A stretch of 64,000 nt of DNA from Fusibacter_C sp942493125 (GCA_942493125.1 OW818667.1:2170001-2234000), one strand, 5' to 3'; numbered from the stretch's first letter, positions 16,385 to 25,675 are shown. Notes: a model not told the origin generated them from the sequence alone. Numbers and translations are program-made.

Positions 16385-18331
16385 ATGTCAAAAGGTACTT
16401 ATTATGTAACGACACCTATTTATTATCCAAGCTCTAAGCTTCATATCGGTCACACATATACAACGGTGGCCGCAGATGCAATCGCGCGTTATAAGCGCGT
16501 TACGGGTTATGATGTCATGTTTTTGACGGGTACAGATGAGCATGGTCAAAAGATTCAAAATGTTGCCACTGAAAAAGGACTCCACCCTAAGGCTTATTTG
16601 GATGGTGTCGTTGATGAAATTAAAAAACTCTGGGAGACGATGGAAATATCTTATGATTATTTCATTCGTACAACAGATGATGATCATGAGAGACGCGTGT
16701 CTCAAATATTTGAGATATTACATGCGAAAGGCGATATCTATAAGGGAGAATATGAGGGGTTATATTGTACCCCTTGTGAATCATTCTGGACAGAATCTCA
16801 ACTGAAAGACGGCAAGTGTCCTGATTGTGGCAGAGATGTTCAAAGTACCAAAGAAGAAGCATACTTTTTCAAACTATCAAACTATCAAGATAAGCTTCTC
16901 AAATTATTTGAAACGAATCCAGATATCCTTGAACCAAAATCGAGAGTCAACGAGATGATCAACAACTTCATCAAGCCAGGACTCGAAGATCTTTGTATAT
17001 CAAGATCTACATTTGACTGGGGCATTCCAGTACCAAATGATGAAAAACACGTTATTTATGTTTGGATAGATGCACTCAGCAACTACATCACCGCACTTGG
17101 CTATCCAGAAATTAAAGATGGGGCATTTGCAAAATATTGGCCAGCAGACGTTCACATGGTTGGTAAGGAAATTGTGAGATTTCACACGATTATCTGGTTT
17201 GCTCTCTTAATGGCACTTGATATCCCGGTACCTAAAAAAGTGTTCGGTCATGGCTGGATTCTGCTTGAGGGTGGAAAGATGTCCAAGTCAGTGGGCAATA
17301 TTGTCGATCCTGTCGTGCTTATCGAAAGATACGGCGTAGATGCCTTAAAATACTTTTTATTAAGAGAGTATACGTTTGGTCAAGATGGTTTATTCACAAA
17401 TGAAGTGCTTCTGAATAGAATCAATGCAGATCTTGCAAATGACCTTGGGAACCTCGTTTCTCGTACAATTTCTATGGTTGAAAAATATAGAGATGGCATC
17501 GTACCTGCTTCCGGGGAGTCAACTGATTTTGATGCAGATCTTAAGAAAACAGCAGTATCAGCAAGTCTATTGGTAGATAAACGCCTTGATGACCTTGATT
17601 TCTCAGGTGCTTTAGAGGAAATTTGGAAAGTCGTTAGACGAACTAACAAATATATCGATGAAACAGCACCGTGGGTACTTGCAAAAGAAGAAGTTAATGC
17701 GAGCAAGCTTGATACAGTACTTTATAACCTCATTGAAAGCATACGCATCATTTCAGTGCTCATTCAACCATTTTTGATTCATACTTCCAGAAAGATTTGG
17801 GAGCAGATCAATATTGATGAAGGTGCATGGGATACGTCAACATTGTTCGGGGTTTATCCTGCAGGTACCTTAGTGAAAAAAGGGGATGCACTTTTCCCTA
17901 GAATCGATATCAAGCTTGAACTTGAAGCACTAGAAGCCCTTTCAAATCAAAAGAAAGAGGCGGTAGTTAAACCAGACGTTAAACCAGACGTTAAACAAAA
18001 AATCGCTATCAAACCTGAAATCTCAATAGACGACTTTGCAAAAGTTGATTTAAGAGTGGCAAAAGTAATCGATTGTAAAGTGCATCCAAGCGCAGATAAG
18101 CTGTTGATTCTAACGCTTAAAGTTGGCGATGAGCAAAGACAAGTCGTTTCAGGTATTGCAAAGCACTATACACCAGAAAAACTGATCGGTCTTGATGTGA
18201 TCGTCGTTGCCAATTTAAAACCAGTCAAATTAAGAGGCGAATTGTCTCAAGGGATGATATTGGCAGCTACAAGTGGGGAACAACTGACGTTGCTTACTGC
18301 AGACATTGAAGATGGCAGTCTTGTATCATAA
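16385..18331 (+). CDS. metG: Methionyl-tRNA synthetase
   Basis: 648 aa. Charges tRNA-Met in the cytosol. Seen: HIGH variant SSKLHIGHTYTT, zinc-binding pair CTPCE...CPDCG (about 127-150), KMSKS as GGKMSKSVGN, an anticodon-binding helical domain, and a C-terminal EMAP-II-like tRNA-binding domain (about 545-648: DFAKVDLRVAKV...GELSQGMILAA). The linker holds a small repeat VKPDVKPDV. I choose ATG 16385 (8 nt after AGGAGG) over the ATG two codons upstream, which is too close. Controlled by the T-box leader. Confidence 0.97.
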   Translation: MSKGTYYVTTPIYYPSSKLHIGHTYTTVAADAIARYKRVTGYDVMFLTGTDEHGQKIQNVATEKGLHPKAYLDGVVDEIKKLWETMEISYDYFIRTTDDDHERRVSQIFEILHAKGDIYKGEYEGLYCTPCESFWTESQLKDGKCPDCGRDVQSTKEEAYFFKLSNYQDKLLKLFETNPDILEPKSRVNEMINNFIKPGLEDLCISRSTFDWGIPVPNDEKHVIYVWIDALSNYITALGYPEIKDGAFAKYWPADVHMVGKEIVRFHTIIWFALLMALDIPVPKKVFGHGWILLEGGKMSKSVGNIVDPVVLIERYGVDALKYFLLREYTFGQDGLFTNEVLLNRINADLANDLGNLVSRTISMVEKYRDGIVPASGESTDFDADLKKTAVSASLLVDKRLDDLDFSGALEEIWKVVRRTNKYIDETAPWVLAKEEVNASKLDTVLYNLIESIRIISVLIQPFLIHTSRKIWEQINIDEGAWDTSTLFGVYPAGTLVKKGDALFPRIDIKLELEALEALSNQKKEAVVKPDVKPDVKQKIAIKPEISIDDFAKVDLRVAKVIDCKVHPSADKLLILTLKVGDEQRQVVSGIAKHYTPEKLIGLDVIVVANLKPVKLRGELSQGMILAATSGEQLTLLTADIEDGSLVS

Positions 18332-18336
18332 TACTG

Positions 18337-18371
18337 TATACCCTGTGTGAACACACAGGGTATTTCTTTTT
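18337..18371 (+). terminator. Terminator after metG
   Basis: ATACCCTGTGTG / (C)ACACAGGGTAT stem with a very short loop, then TTCTTTTT. Confidence 0.88.
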
Positions 18372-18455
18372 GTTCGTAAATAAGGCATAATAGAAGTATA
18401 TATTAAAGTAAGAAGTATATACAAAAATGCCGATATTTAGGTTGGAGGGATAGCT

Positions 18456-19229
18456 TTGTTATTTGATTCACATTCGCATTTAGATGACAAACAATTTGAT
18501 CATGATAGAGATTTGGTTATTAAACGCGCACGTCTTAATGACGTCACTTATATACTCAATCCTGGTGCTGATTTTCCATCGAGTGTTAGAGCAGTGGCTT
18601 TAGCAGAACAATATGATTTCATTTTTGCAGCAGTTGGAGTTCATCCCCATGATGCTGAATCGATGGATGATGACATGCTGATGCAGTTGGAACAAATGGC
18701 GTCAAATCCAGTCGTAAAAGCAATCGGAGAAATCGGACTAGATTTTTATAGAGACCTTTCACCAAGGGCTATTCAAATCAAATGGTTTGTCGCTCAGATC
18801 CGCATGGCAAAACGATTAAAACTGCCCATAATCATACACGATCGTGATGCCAATGAAGAGGTTCTCAGAATTTTAAAGGAGGAACACGCATTTGAGACGG
18901 GTGTTCTTATGCACTGTTATTCTGGTAGTCGAGAACTCGCAACGCAATATGTAAAACTAGGCGCAATGATTTCTATTGCTGGACCAGTTACCTATAAAAA
19001 TGCTCGGAAGACTTTGGAAGTCGTTGAGGCGGTTCCGCTTGATAGACTATTGATCGAAACCGATGCCCCTTACTTATCACCAGAGCCCAATCGTGGTAAG
19101 CGCAATGAACCAATGTTTGTGACGCATACCTGTCAGAGGATGGCCACCATCAAAGGCATCACTTACGAGGAAATGGCCAAAGCAACAATGGAAAATGCAA
19201 TCCGATTCTTTAAAATCGAGAAAGAGTGA
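18456..19229 (+). CDS. tatD: TatD-family metal-dependent hydrolase (DNase)
   Basis: 257 aa amidohydrolase-fold nuclease. Metal ligands: FDSHSHLDD at the N-terminus, GEIGLDFYRD (Glu), PIIIHDRDA and MHCYSG (His), LIETDAPYLSP (Asp). Starts with TTG at 18456, 5 nt after GGAGGGA; no nearer ATG fits. Followed almost directly by rnmV and rsmA, the order known from Bacillus (yabD-rnmV-ksgA), with the yabE gene missing. Confidence 0.93.
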   Translation: MLFDSHSHLDDKQFDHDRDLVIKRARLNDVTYILNPGADFPSSVRAVALAEQYDFIFAAVGVHPHDAESMDDDMLMQLEQMASNPVVKAIGEIGLDFYRDLSPRAIQIKWFVAQIRMAKRLKLPIIIHDRDANEEVLRILKEEHAFETGVLMHCYSGSRELATQYVKLGAMISIAGPVTYKNARKTLEVVEAVPLDRLLIETDAPYLSPEPNRGKRNEPMFVTHTCQRMATIKGITYEEMAKATMENAIRFFKIEKE

Positions 19230-19231
19230 CT

Positions 19232-19774
19232 ATGGAATCCATAAAAGAAACAATCGTTGTTGAAGGAAAAGACGATGAAGCTGCAGTTAAGCATGCAGTA
19301 AACTGTGAAGTGATTATCACAAGGGGATTCGGAATTTCTGAAGCCACATTTAAACGAATAGAGTATGCTGCACAGACAACGGGCGTCATTTTATTTACAG
19401 ACCCAGATTTTGCTGGTGAACGCATAAGAGAGCGCATTTCAAAACGCGTAAAAAACTGTAAGCACGCATTTTTAAGCCGCGAAGATGCTGAGCTGAAAGG
19501 CGATATCGGCATCGAAAATGCATCGCCTGAAAGCATCATCGAAGCACTATCCAAAGTGAGAACGCTAAAAGAGACCACTGAAAATTTGTTTTCAAAGCAA
19601 GATTTAATTGCCTTTGATCTCGAAGGGTTTCAAGATTCAGCAAGACGACGCAATCAGCTGGGCAAGAAGCTTGGCATTGGCTATTGCAATGCAAAGCAAT
19701 TTCTCAATAGACTGAATCACTATGGCATTACTCGAGAAGAATTTATACAAGCCATCGAATCATTACAATTATAG
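19232..19774 (+). CDS. rnmV: Ribonuclease M5
   Basis: 180 aa. Matures 5S rRNA precursor at the ribosome. N-terminal Toprim domain: VVEGKDDEAAV (catalytic Glu) and FTDPDFAGERIR (DxD-type acids), then a C-terminal rRNA-binding part (GKKLGIGYCNAKQFLNRLNH). ATG 19232 is preferred; a GTG two codons earlier overlaps the tatD stop. A functional partner for the 5S gene at the start of the window. Confidence 0.93.
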   Translation: MESIKETIVVEGKDDEAAVKHAVNCEVIITRGFGISEATFKRIEYAAQTTGVILFTDPDFAGERIRERISKRVKNCKHAFLSREDAELKGDIGIENASPESIIEALSKVRTLKETTENLFSKQDLIAFDLEGFQDSARRRNQLGKKLGIGYCNAKQFLNRLNHYGITREEFIQAIESLQL

Positions 19775-19787
19775 AAAGAGGCACTTT

Positions 19788-20663
19788 ATGGAGCGATTGA
19801 CATCGCCTAGAACGATTAAATACATCATGGAAAAATATGGTTTCAAATTTAGCAAGGGACTTGGGCAGAACTTCATCATCGATGAAAATGTGCTTGAGCG
19901 CATCATGGACGGTTCAGATATATCTAAAGATGATGTCATCTTAGAAATTGGCCCAGGCATAGGGGTTATGACCAATGTCTTATGCGAAAACGCAAAAAAA
20001 GTTGTATCAATTGAGATTGATAAATCCTTAATACCTGTTCTAAGTGAGACAGTTGGACATCATGAAAATCTTAAAATCATCAATAAGGACGTGCTCAAAG
20101 TCGATTTACTGAGTCTCGTCAAGGAAGAATTTGGAGAACAAAAGCCTAAATTAATTGCAAACTTACCCTATTATGTGACGACACCGATTATCATGATGTT
20201 TCTCGAAGAGAGGATTCCTGTCTCTGACTTGATCGTCATGATTCAAAAGGAAGTTGCTGACCGCATCATAGCCAAACCATCCACAAAAGCTTATGGCGCT
20301 TTATCGGTTGTCGTTCAATATTTTACAGAGCCATCTATCGTGACTCGGGTTTCAAGAGGGTCCTTTATGCCGATGCCAAATGTCGATTCTTCTGTTGTTA
20401 GACTTAAGGTTCGTGACAATCCGCCTGTTGAGCTTATCGATGAGAGTCTGTTTTTTCTTACAATTAAGGATGGCTTTGGAAAGCGAAGAAAGACATTGCT
20501 AAACGCATTATCCAGTGGTTTTCTTAAAATATCAAAGGAGCAGGCTAAAATAGCGCTTGATTTGGCTGGTATACCTGAAAACACAAGGGGTGAAGCACTT
20601 TCGATCGATGAGTTCGCAACTCTAGCCAATGCAATCTATAAGGTTAAAAACGGAGGCGCATGA
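19788..20663 (+). CDS. rsmA: 16S rRNA (A1518/A1519-N6)-dimethyltransferase
   Basis: 291 aa, KsgA. Dimethylates two adjacent adenines in helix 45 of 16S rRNA. Seen: FSKGLGQNFIIDENVL, SAM motif VILEIGPGIGVMTNVL, ANLPYYVTTPIIM (catalytic NLPY), and the C-terminal segment PMPNVDSSVVRL with FGKRRKTLLNAL. ATG 19788 follows AAAGAGG; longer frames overlap rnmV. The GNAT gene starts 1 nt after its stop, with its ribosome site inside rsmA. Confidence 0.96.
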   Translation: MERLTSPRTIKYIMEKYGFKFSKGLGQNFIIDENVLERIMDGSDISKDDVILEIGPGIGVMTNVLCENAKKVVSIEIDKSLIPVLSETVGHHENLKIINKDVLKVDLLSLVKEEFGEQKPKLIANLPYYVTTPIIMMFLEERIPVSDLIVMIQKEVADRIIAKPSTKAYGALSVVVQYFTEPSIVTRVSRGSFMPMPNVDSSVVRLKVRDNPPVELIDESLFFLTIKDGFGKRRKTLLNALSSGFLKISKEQAKIALDLAGIPENTRGEALSIDEFATLANAIYKVKNGGA

Positions 20664-20664
20664 C

Positions 20665-21219
20665 ATGAAAGCTGTCGTTGAAACCGAGAGACTGACACTT
20701 AAAATACTCGATGCCACCATGGCAGAGAGTGTACTAGAGTATTACCTTTTGAATAGAGCATTTCTTGAGTCATGGGAACCTAAAAGAAGCGAAGGGTTTT
20801 ATACCTACGAAACACAATTTTCTAGTTTAGCTTTGGATACCCAAGCCATGGAACGCGGAGAGATGTTGCGATATTGGATCTTCCTAAAAGATGGAACGGG
20901 TCCAATTGGAACGATCGCACTCACAAATATCATCAGGGGTGTCTTTAAATCCTGTTTCTTGGGGTATAAACTTTCCGAAAGTCACGGTGGCAAAGGTTAT
21001 ATGGTCGAGGCAATAGAAAAAATCGTCGAAATTGCCTTTCAAGAATTAAAACTTCACCGCATTGAAGCGAATATTATGCCTCATAATATAAGATCTCGAA
21101 AATCTGTAGAAAAGCTCGGATTTAAAGAAGAGGGTCTCTCAGAAAAATATTTAAAAATCAATGGCAAATGGGAAGACCATTATCGTTTTACACTGATCAA
21201 TCAAGCACTAGATATTTAA
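20665..21219 (+). CDS. GNAT N-acetyltransferase, RimJ/RimL type
   Basis: 184 aa. ETERLTLKILDATMAESVLE at the start and the acetyl-CoA loop LSESHGGKGYMVEA, then LHRIEANIMPHNIRSRKSVEKLGF, match acetyltransferases acting on ribosomal-protein N-termini (RimJ/RimL/YjcK). The specific substrate cannot be told. Starts at ATG 20665, 8 nt after GGAGG, just past the rsmA stop, so it is probably co-translated with it. Confidence 0.88.
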   Translation: MKAVVETERLTLKILDATMAESVLEYYLLNRAFLESWEPKRSEGFYTYETQFSSLALDTQAMERGEMLRYWIFLKDGTGPIGTIALTNIIRGVFKSCFLGYKLSESHGGKGYMVEAIEKIVEIAFQELKLHRIEANIMPHNIRSRKSVEKLGFKEEGLSEKYLKINGKWEDHYRFTLINQALDI

Positions 21220-21277
21220 TATCAATTGAGAAATTAAGCAAATTAATAGTCATGATAACGATATTTTAAGAAAGTTG

Positions 21278-22489
21278 ATGGTGAATATTGTGAGAAAAGT
21301 AGAAATTAATCAGTTGGTTGAAGGCATGATTCTCGGAGCACCAATAGTTGATGCAGAAGGTATTGTAGAGCTTTTAAGTCGTGGTACAAAATTGACACAA
21401 AGGCAAATTACGCTAATTAGCAATATGGGCATACAAGATATCTTCGTTCTCGATTATGACGGTGAACCATTTGAACAAGCTACTTTAAATGTGAATAAAA
21501 TCATCAAAACGGCAGATCACAATGGTGAGAGTTTCGATTTAGATAAACTTCTAAGCGATCTTGAAGAAATTGAACAGCACATCTATGAACCTGCCCCTCG
21601 AAGTGTCGTCAACAGAAACATGGAAGTTAATATTCTCACAGGTGAAGGCAACGTCCCAATTGACATCAAGCATGAAAAAGCATTTGAAGAAACGAAAGCA
21701 GTTTTCGCCAAGATTAAAGATGAAGGTGAACTCGATCTTGAGAGCTTAAGGAAAAGTATCGAAGAGGCGCTGCCAGATATGGTGCGTAACAACGACGTGC
21801 TTATGCGTCTCAACCAACTTAAACAGAGTGACGATTATACATTTCAACATTCGCTTAGAGTATCTATTCTTGCAACTATGATTGGAAAATGGCTTGGCTA
21901 TTCCCAAGAAGAACTCCTTGAACTTGGTGAAGCGGGTATGCTTTTTGATATAGGCAAACTCAATATTCCTGAATTTGTGTTGAAGAAACCAACTACAGTT
22001 AACATGGACGAATATGAACTGCTTAAAAAACATGCACAATTTGGCTATAGCATTTTGTTAAAAACAAGAGGTGTATCGTCAAATATAAAATATGCTGCGC
22101 TACATCATCACGAGAGACTTGATGGATCAGGCTACCCGCTTAGACTTAGAGAGAATCAGATTCACGATTACGCAAAAATCATCATGGTATGTGATGTCTT
22201 TGATGCCCTTACAACGGATAGGCCGTATAAAAAAGCTATTTCACCGCTGCTCGCTGCAGATTATCTATCTTGGTCAAGTGGCAAACTCTTTGATGCAGAA
22301 GTGGTTTATGTCTTCATTAAAAGACTTTCAGAATATTTTGTTGGTAAAGATGTCAAATTGTCAAATGGCAAAGAAGGCAAAATCGTCTTTATAGATGCCA
22401 ATTTTCCAACGCGACCTATCGTACAGGTGGGACAGCAATTTATCGATTTGATCAAAGACCGTTCTATCAATGTGGAAGTTTTGATGTAA
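21278..22489 (+). CDS. HD-GYP-type protein with altered HD motif
   Basis: 403 aa. An N-terminal regulatory part (1-160) precedes an HD-GYP region (about 190-370). Present: QHSLRVSILATMIG (first His), KKHAQFGYSIL, HHHERLDGSGYPL (HH and GYP motifs), DVFDALTTDRPYKKA. Oddity: the signature His-Asp reads GMLFDIGKL, i.e. Phe223-Asp224, so one metal-ligand His is missing. HD-GYP enzymes hydrolyse cyclic di-GMP; here activity may be lost or changed. A C-terminal domain of about 60 aa follows (KDVKLSNGKEGKIVFID). The start is uncertain (TTG 21275, ATG 21278, GTG 21290). Confidence 0.85.
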   Translation: MVNIVRKVEINQLVEGMILGAPIVDAEGIVELLSRGTKLTQRQITLISNMGIQDIFVLDYDGEPFEQATLNVNKIIKTADHNGESFDLDKLLSDLEEIEQHIYEPAPRSVVNRNMEVNILTGEGNVPIDIKHEKAFEETKAVFAKIKDEGELDLESLRKSIEEALPDMVRNNDVLMRLNQLKQSDDYTFQHSLRVSILATMIGKWLGYSQEELLELGEAGMLFDIGKLNIPEFVLKKPTTVNMDEYELLKKHAQFGYSILLKTRGVSSNIKYAALHHHERLDGSGYPLRLRENQIHDYAKIIMVCDVFDALTTDRPYKKAISPLLAADYLSWSSGKLFDAEVVYVFIKRLSEYFVGKDVKLSNGKEGKIVFIDANFPTRPIVQVGQQFIDLIKDRSINVEVLM

Positions 22490-22511
22490 TTATGGAATTT
22501 CCTTTATTTGC

Positions 22512-22540
22512 TTGACAAGTCTGTGAAAATTATTTATACT
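22512..22540 (+). promoter_or_regulatory. Promoter of tyrS T-box leader
   Basis: TTGACA, 17 nt, TATACT: near-consensus vegetative promoter. Confidence 0.8.
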
Positions 22541-22554
22541 TTACAATAATTAAA

Positions 22555-22793
22555 TAAAGGCGTTCAAGTGGTATTAGTAGGGCTGCATAAATAGCTGTAG
22601 AGAGCTAGATGGTTGGTGAAAATCTAGAGGCTTATGTAAACTGAATTACGCACCATGAGCCATAGCACGAAAGTGCTACGTACTAGGCGTTATCTAGTTT
22701 GAGTTGTTATGTGAGAAAGGTTCACATGACATAAAGTAAGGTGGTAACACGGGTTCTCTCGTCCTTCGATGGAGAGAGCCCTTTTTATTTTTT
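22555..22793 (+). promoter_or_regulatory. T-box riboswitch (tyrosine) before tyrS
   Basis: Stem I with AGAGAGCTAGATGGTTGGTG, specifier TAC at 22647-22649 (GAAT-TAC-GCACC) for tRNA-Tyr. The T-box AGGTGGTAACACGG starts near 22740. Terminator GGGTTCTCTC/GAGAGAGCCCTTTTT ends near 22788. An extra hairpin TAGCAC-GAAA-GTGCTA lies in the middle region. Confidence 0.93.
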
Positions 22794-22817
22794 GACAATA
22801 ATTGATGAGGTGGTCAC

Positions 22818-24047
22818 ATGAAAAACGTATACGATGTCTTATTGGAACGCGGTTATATTGAACAAATAACCCATGAAGAAGAAGTTAAAGAATTGCTCAG
22901 CAAAGAACGCGTCACATTCTATATTGGTTTTGATCCGACAGCGGATAGTCTTCATTTAGGCCATTTTATTCAAATAATGGTCATGATGCACATGCAAAAA
23001 TTTGGACACAAACCGATTGCTTTAGTCGGTGGTGGTACGGCAAAAATCGGAGATCCTTCAGGTAGAACCGATATGAGACAAATGTTATCAAATGATGATT
23101 TGAACCACAATGGTGAGATGCTCAGAAAGCAAATGGAAAAATACCTCGTCCTGGATGGTGAAAACGGTTATATTGCAAACAATGCAGATTGGTTAGATAA
23201 GCTTGAATACGTCCCATTCATCAGAGAGATCGGCAGTAAGTTTTCTGTAAACAGAATGCTGACAGCTGAATGCTTTAAGCAGCGTCTTGAAAAGGGCCTT
23301 AGTTTCCTAGAGTTTAATTACATGATCATGCAAGCTTACGATTTTCTTGAACTAGAAAGACGTTTTGGTTGTCAAATGCAGCTCGGTGGGAATGATCAAT
23401 GGTCAAATATCATTGCAGGTGTCGATCTCGTAAGACGTATGGATAGCAAATCTGTTTTTGGTTTAACCTTCAAGTTGTTGCTTACAAGCGAAGGCACAAA
23501 AATGGGTAAGACGGCAAAGGGTGCAATCTGGATTGATCCAAATAAAACGTCGCCTTATGAGATGTTCCAATACCTTAGAAACGTTGAAGACGCTGATGTT
23601 GAAAACTGTCTGAGACTTTTAACGTTTTTACCTATGGATGAGGTTAAAGCATTAAGTGCTTTAGAGGGATCTGAAATCAATAAAGCTAAAGAAGTATTGG
23701 CCTTTGAGTTTACAAAAATCGTTCATGGTGAAGAAGAAGCGCAGAAAGCACTTGATGCAGCACGTGCCCTTTTTGCAGGGGGTGGCGATTCTTCAAGCAT
23801 TCCGACAACAGAATTTCAGAGCGCTAAATTTAATGGCGGTGTGCCAATTCTTGACTTACTTATGGAGATTGGACTTGTCCCATCAAAAGCGGAAGGCAAA
23901 AGATTGGTGCAACAAAATGGATTGGTTGTACATGATGTCGTTGTTTCCGATTTTGCACAGGTGATTACTTTGTCCGATTTTAAAGAGGATGCATTGATGA
24001 TCCGAAAAGGCAAAAAAGTATTTCACAGAATACAACTAAAAGATTAG
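22818..24047 (+). CDS. tyrS: Tyrosyl-tRNA synthetase
   Basis: 409 aa class I synthetase. HIGH variant DSLHLGHFIQ (about 44-53), tyrosine pocket YDFLELERRFGCQMQLGGND, KMSKS variant KMGKTAKGAIW, and C-terminal S4 RNA-binding domain (about 345-405: PSKAEGKRLVQQNGLVVHD). Length is normal for the KMGKT/KFGKT type. Controlled by the T-box leader and its own promoter. ATG follows GAGGTGG. Confidence 0.97.
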   Translation: MKNVYDVLLERGYIEQITHEEEVKELLSKERVTFYIGFDPTADSLHLGHFIQIMVMMHMQKFGHKPIALVGGGTAKIGDPSGRTDMRQMLSNDDLNHNGEMLRKQMEKYLVLDGENGYIANNADWLDKLEYVPFIREIGSKFSVNRMLTAECFKQRLEKGLSFLEFNYMIMQAYDFLELERRFGCQMQLGGNDQWSNIIAGVDLVRRMDSKSVFGLTFKLLLTSEGTKMGKTAKGAIWIDPNKTSPYEMFQYLRNVEDADVENCLRLLTFLPMDEVKALSALEGSEINKAKEVLAFEFTKIVHGEEEAQKALDAARALFAGGGDSSSIPTTEFQSAKFNGGVPILDLLMEIGLVPSKAEGKRLVQQNGLVVHDVVVSDFAQVITLSDFKEDALMIRKGKKVFHRIQLKD

Positions 24048-24096
24048 TATAATATAGAAGAAAACTTTTTTTAGATGACTCGACTAGGAGGCACAA

Positions 24097-24882
24097 GTGG
24101 ATTTTTGGCATGCAATAGAAACTGAAATCTTTAAGAATGACAGTCTCGATATTTATGAGAAAATGTGTCTGCTTGTCTTGATGAGTCAAGGAGATGAGGT
24201 GCATTTGACTTCGGCCCAACTTGCTAGTTATATGGGATGCGGTCTCAATACGGCAAAAAGAGCGTTTGAATCCCTTCGAATAAAAGGGTATTTAGCAAAG
24301 GATTATCAAGCTTCACCTGCAATCAAGCGCGAAAGCAACGTCGTCAAAAACGAAGAGGCAGTGGGCTTATCGAAGCCGCTTAAAGAAGAATCGGATGATT
24401 TTCAAGCTGGTTTTTTCACGGATTCGATCGAATCAGGACAAAAATACGAATCAAAAGTCGACAAAGTCGAACACCAATCAGGACCTAATCAAGACGTTGA
24501 TCCCGAAATAAGTCGACGAAGACAGATGGCAGCATACCTTTTAGGGGACGAACCGGAACTTTCGAAGGCATTTGTTAGTAAAAAAGTCACAAATCAGTCG
24601 CTTACTGACCAGGTCATTGGGCTTGTAGAAGAAAAAATAAGTTCAAAAGAAGCAAATATTATTTTGGCTTTTGCAAACAATGATATTGAAGTTATAAAGA
24701 AAAAATACATGATTGCCAAACAATCTCAATTGTCAGATACGATTGGCGTATTAATCAATGAGCTTCAAAAAAAGGACTCAGCTGTGATAAAAACAGATGA
24801 ATCGACCATCGAGAACAGTCAAGTGGACACAAATCGACTGCTCAAAATGCAAGCATATCAAAATAGCAGGTTTAAGAAATGA
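24097..24882 (+). CDS. HTH (DnaD/replication-like) protein
   Basis: 261 aa. N-terminal winged helix (about 10-75: YEKMCLLVLMSQGDEVHLTS, MGCGLNTAKRAFESLRIKGY) of the HTH_36 kind found in replication initiators and DnaD-like proteins. A polar variable linker follows. A helical C-terminal part (about 145-230, QVIGLVEEKISSKEANIILA) loosely resembles DnaD_2-type domains. Starts at GTG, 5 nt after AGGAGG. Overlaps the next gene by 4 nt (ATGA). Its exact role is not known; a DNA-binding role is inferred. Confidence 0.68.
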   Translation: MDFWHAIETEIFKNDSLDIYEKMCLLVLMSQGDEVHLTSAQLASYMGCGLNTAKRAFESLRIKGYLAKDYQASPAIKRESNVVKNEEAVGLSKPLKEESDDFQAGFFTDSIESGQKYESKVDKVEHQSGPNQDVDPEISRRRQMAAYLLGDEPELSKAFVSKKVTNQSLTDQVIGLVEEKISSKEANIILAFANNDIEVIKKKYMIAKQSQLSDTIGVLINELQKKDSAVIKTDESTIENSQVDTNRLLKMQAYQNSRFKK

Positions 24883-25349
24883 TTTTCGGTAAAAGTAGCT
24901 GGAGAATCGTTACCATTTTGTTTATCGTGTTGACACTTATGGGCTGCAGCGCTTCTAAAACCGTAATTAACGAAACCTTAGATACAGATGTTGAAGCGAC
25001 AACAGTCATGGAAGTATCTACGCCAGATGATCAAATGGAACTGGCTAAAATTAAAGTTGAAGAAGAAATGCGTATCTTTGACGTCAATGCACATCATGAT
25101 TCCTTGTACGCTGAGATTTCGTTGATTGATAGCGAATTATCGGAGTTGGAAATCAAAGCGGCCATTTCTGAGATCGTTAAAGTCTATATGGATGCCTATT
25201 TTCTAGAAAAAACACGAGCAATACTCTCTGAATTCAATGAAAATTACACGATGTCAGAGGTTGAAACTCTATTTGAAAGCACATCGAGAGCGTCACTTTA
25301 TAAGTTAATTGAGCTTTATGAGTTGTCTTTTTACAACAAAAATCGATAA
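24879..25349 (+). CDS. Putative lipoprotein
   Basis: 156 aa. Lipobox LTLMGCSAS with Cys at about 23 indicates lipid attachment to the outer membrane leaflet face. The mature part is acidic and helical, with no recognised domain. Start ATG overlaps the previous stop, so the two genes are translationally coupled. The pairing of an HTH protein with a lipoprotein is unusual and unexplained. Ends at a strong terminator. Confidence 0.72.
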   Translation: MIFGKSSWRIVTILFIVLTLMGCSASKTVINETLDTDVEATTVMEVSTPDDQMELAKIKVEEEMRIFDVNAHHDSLYAEISLIDSELSELEIKAAISEIVKVYMDAYFLEKTRAILSEFNENYTMSEVETLFESTSRASLYKLIELYELSFYNKNR

Positions 25350-25356
25350 TTTAAGC

Positions 25357-25400
25357 AAAAAAGCGAGGTCGGGCTAAAAGTCCCGAACCTCGCTTTTTTG
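25357..25400 (+). terminator. Strong terminator after the lipoprotein gene
   Basis: AAAAAAGCGAGGT-CGGG / CCCG-ACCTCGCTTTTTT, about 17 bp with a small bulge and a long T run. The stretch from here to 25581 is AT-rich and shows nothing I can call. Confidence 0.93.
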
Positions 25401-25581
25401 ATGGTGTTGAGGACAAAATGGTGATTAATGGGAATTCGTTTGTAGGATTGTAACAAAACAATTCTGTACAATTTTTAGAGCAATGACAATTAACGAGCAA
25501 TAAGAACGTTTTTAAAGGTTACATATTTTGGCAAAACGAAAAGCTGTTTAGTGGTTAACAACATAAGTTACGATTTCGTAA

Positions 25582-25609
25582 TTGACACCTTCAAACTCTA
25601 TGATATAAT
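25582..25609 (+). promoter_or_regulatory. Promoter of the lytic transglycosylase gene
   Basis: TTGACA, 16 nt, TATAAT: near-perfect vegetative promoter, with transcription start near 25616. Confidence 0.85.
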
Positions 25610-25624
25610 TTGAAAGTCATGAGG

Positions 25625-25649
25625 GAACATAGCGCAAATTGCTATGTTC
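25625..25649 (+). promoter_or_regulatory. Perfect 5'-leader hairpin
   Basis: GAACATAGC / GCTATGTTC, 9-bp perfect stem with 7-nt loop, about 9 nt from the predicted transcript start and about 27 nt before the start codon. It is too close to the 5' end for a classical attenuator. It could stabilise the transcript or bind a protein. Confidence 0.6.
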
Positions 25650-25675
25650 GTATTATTTTAAGAAAGGTAGATATC

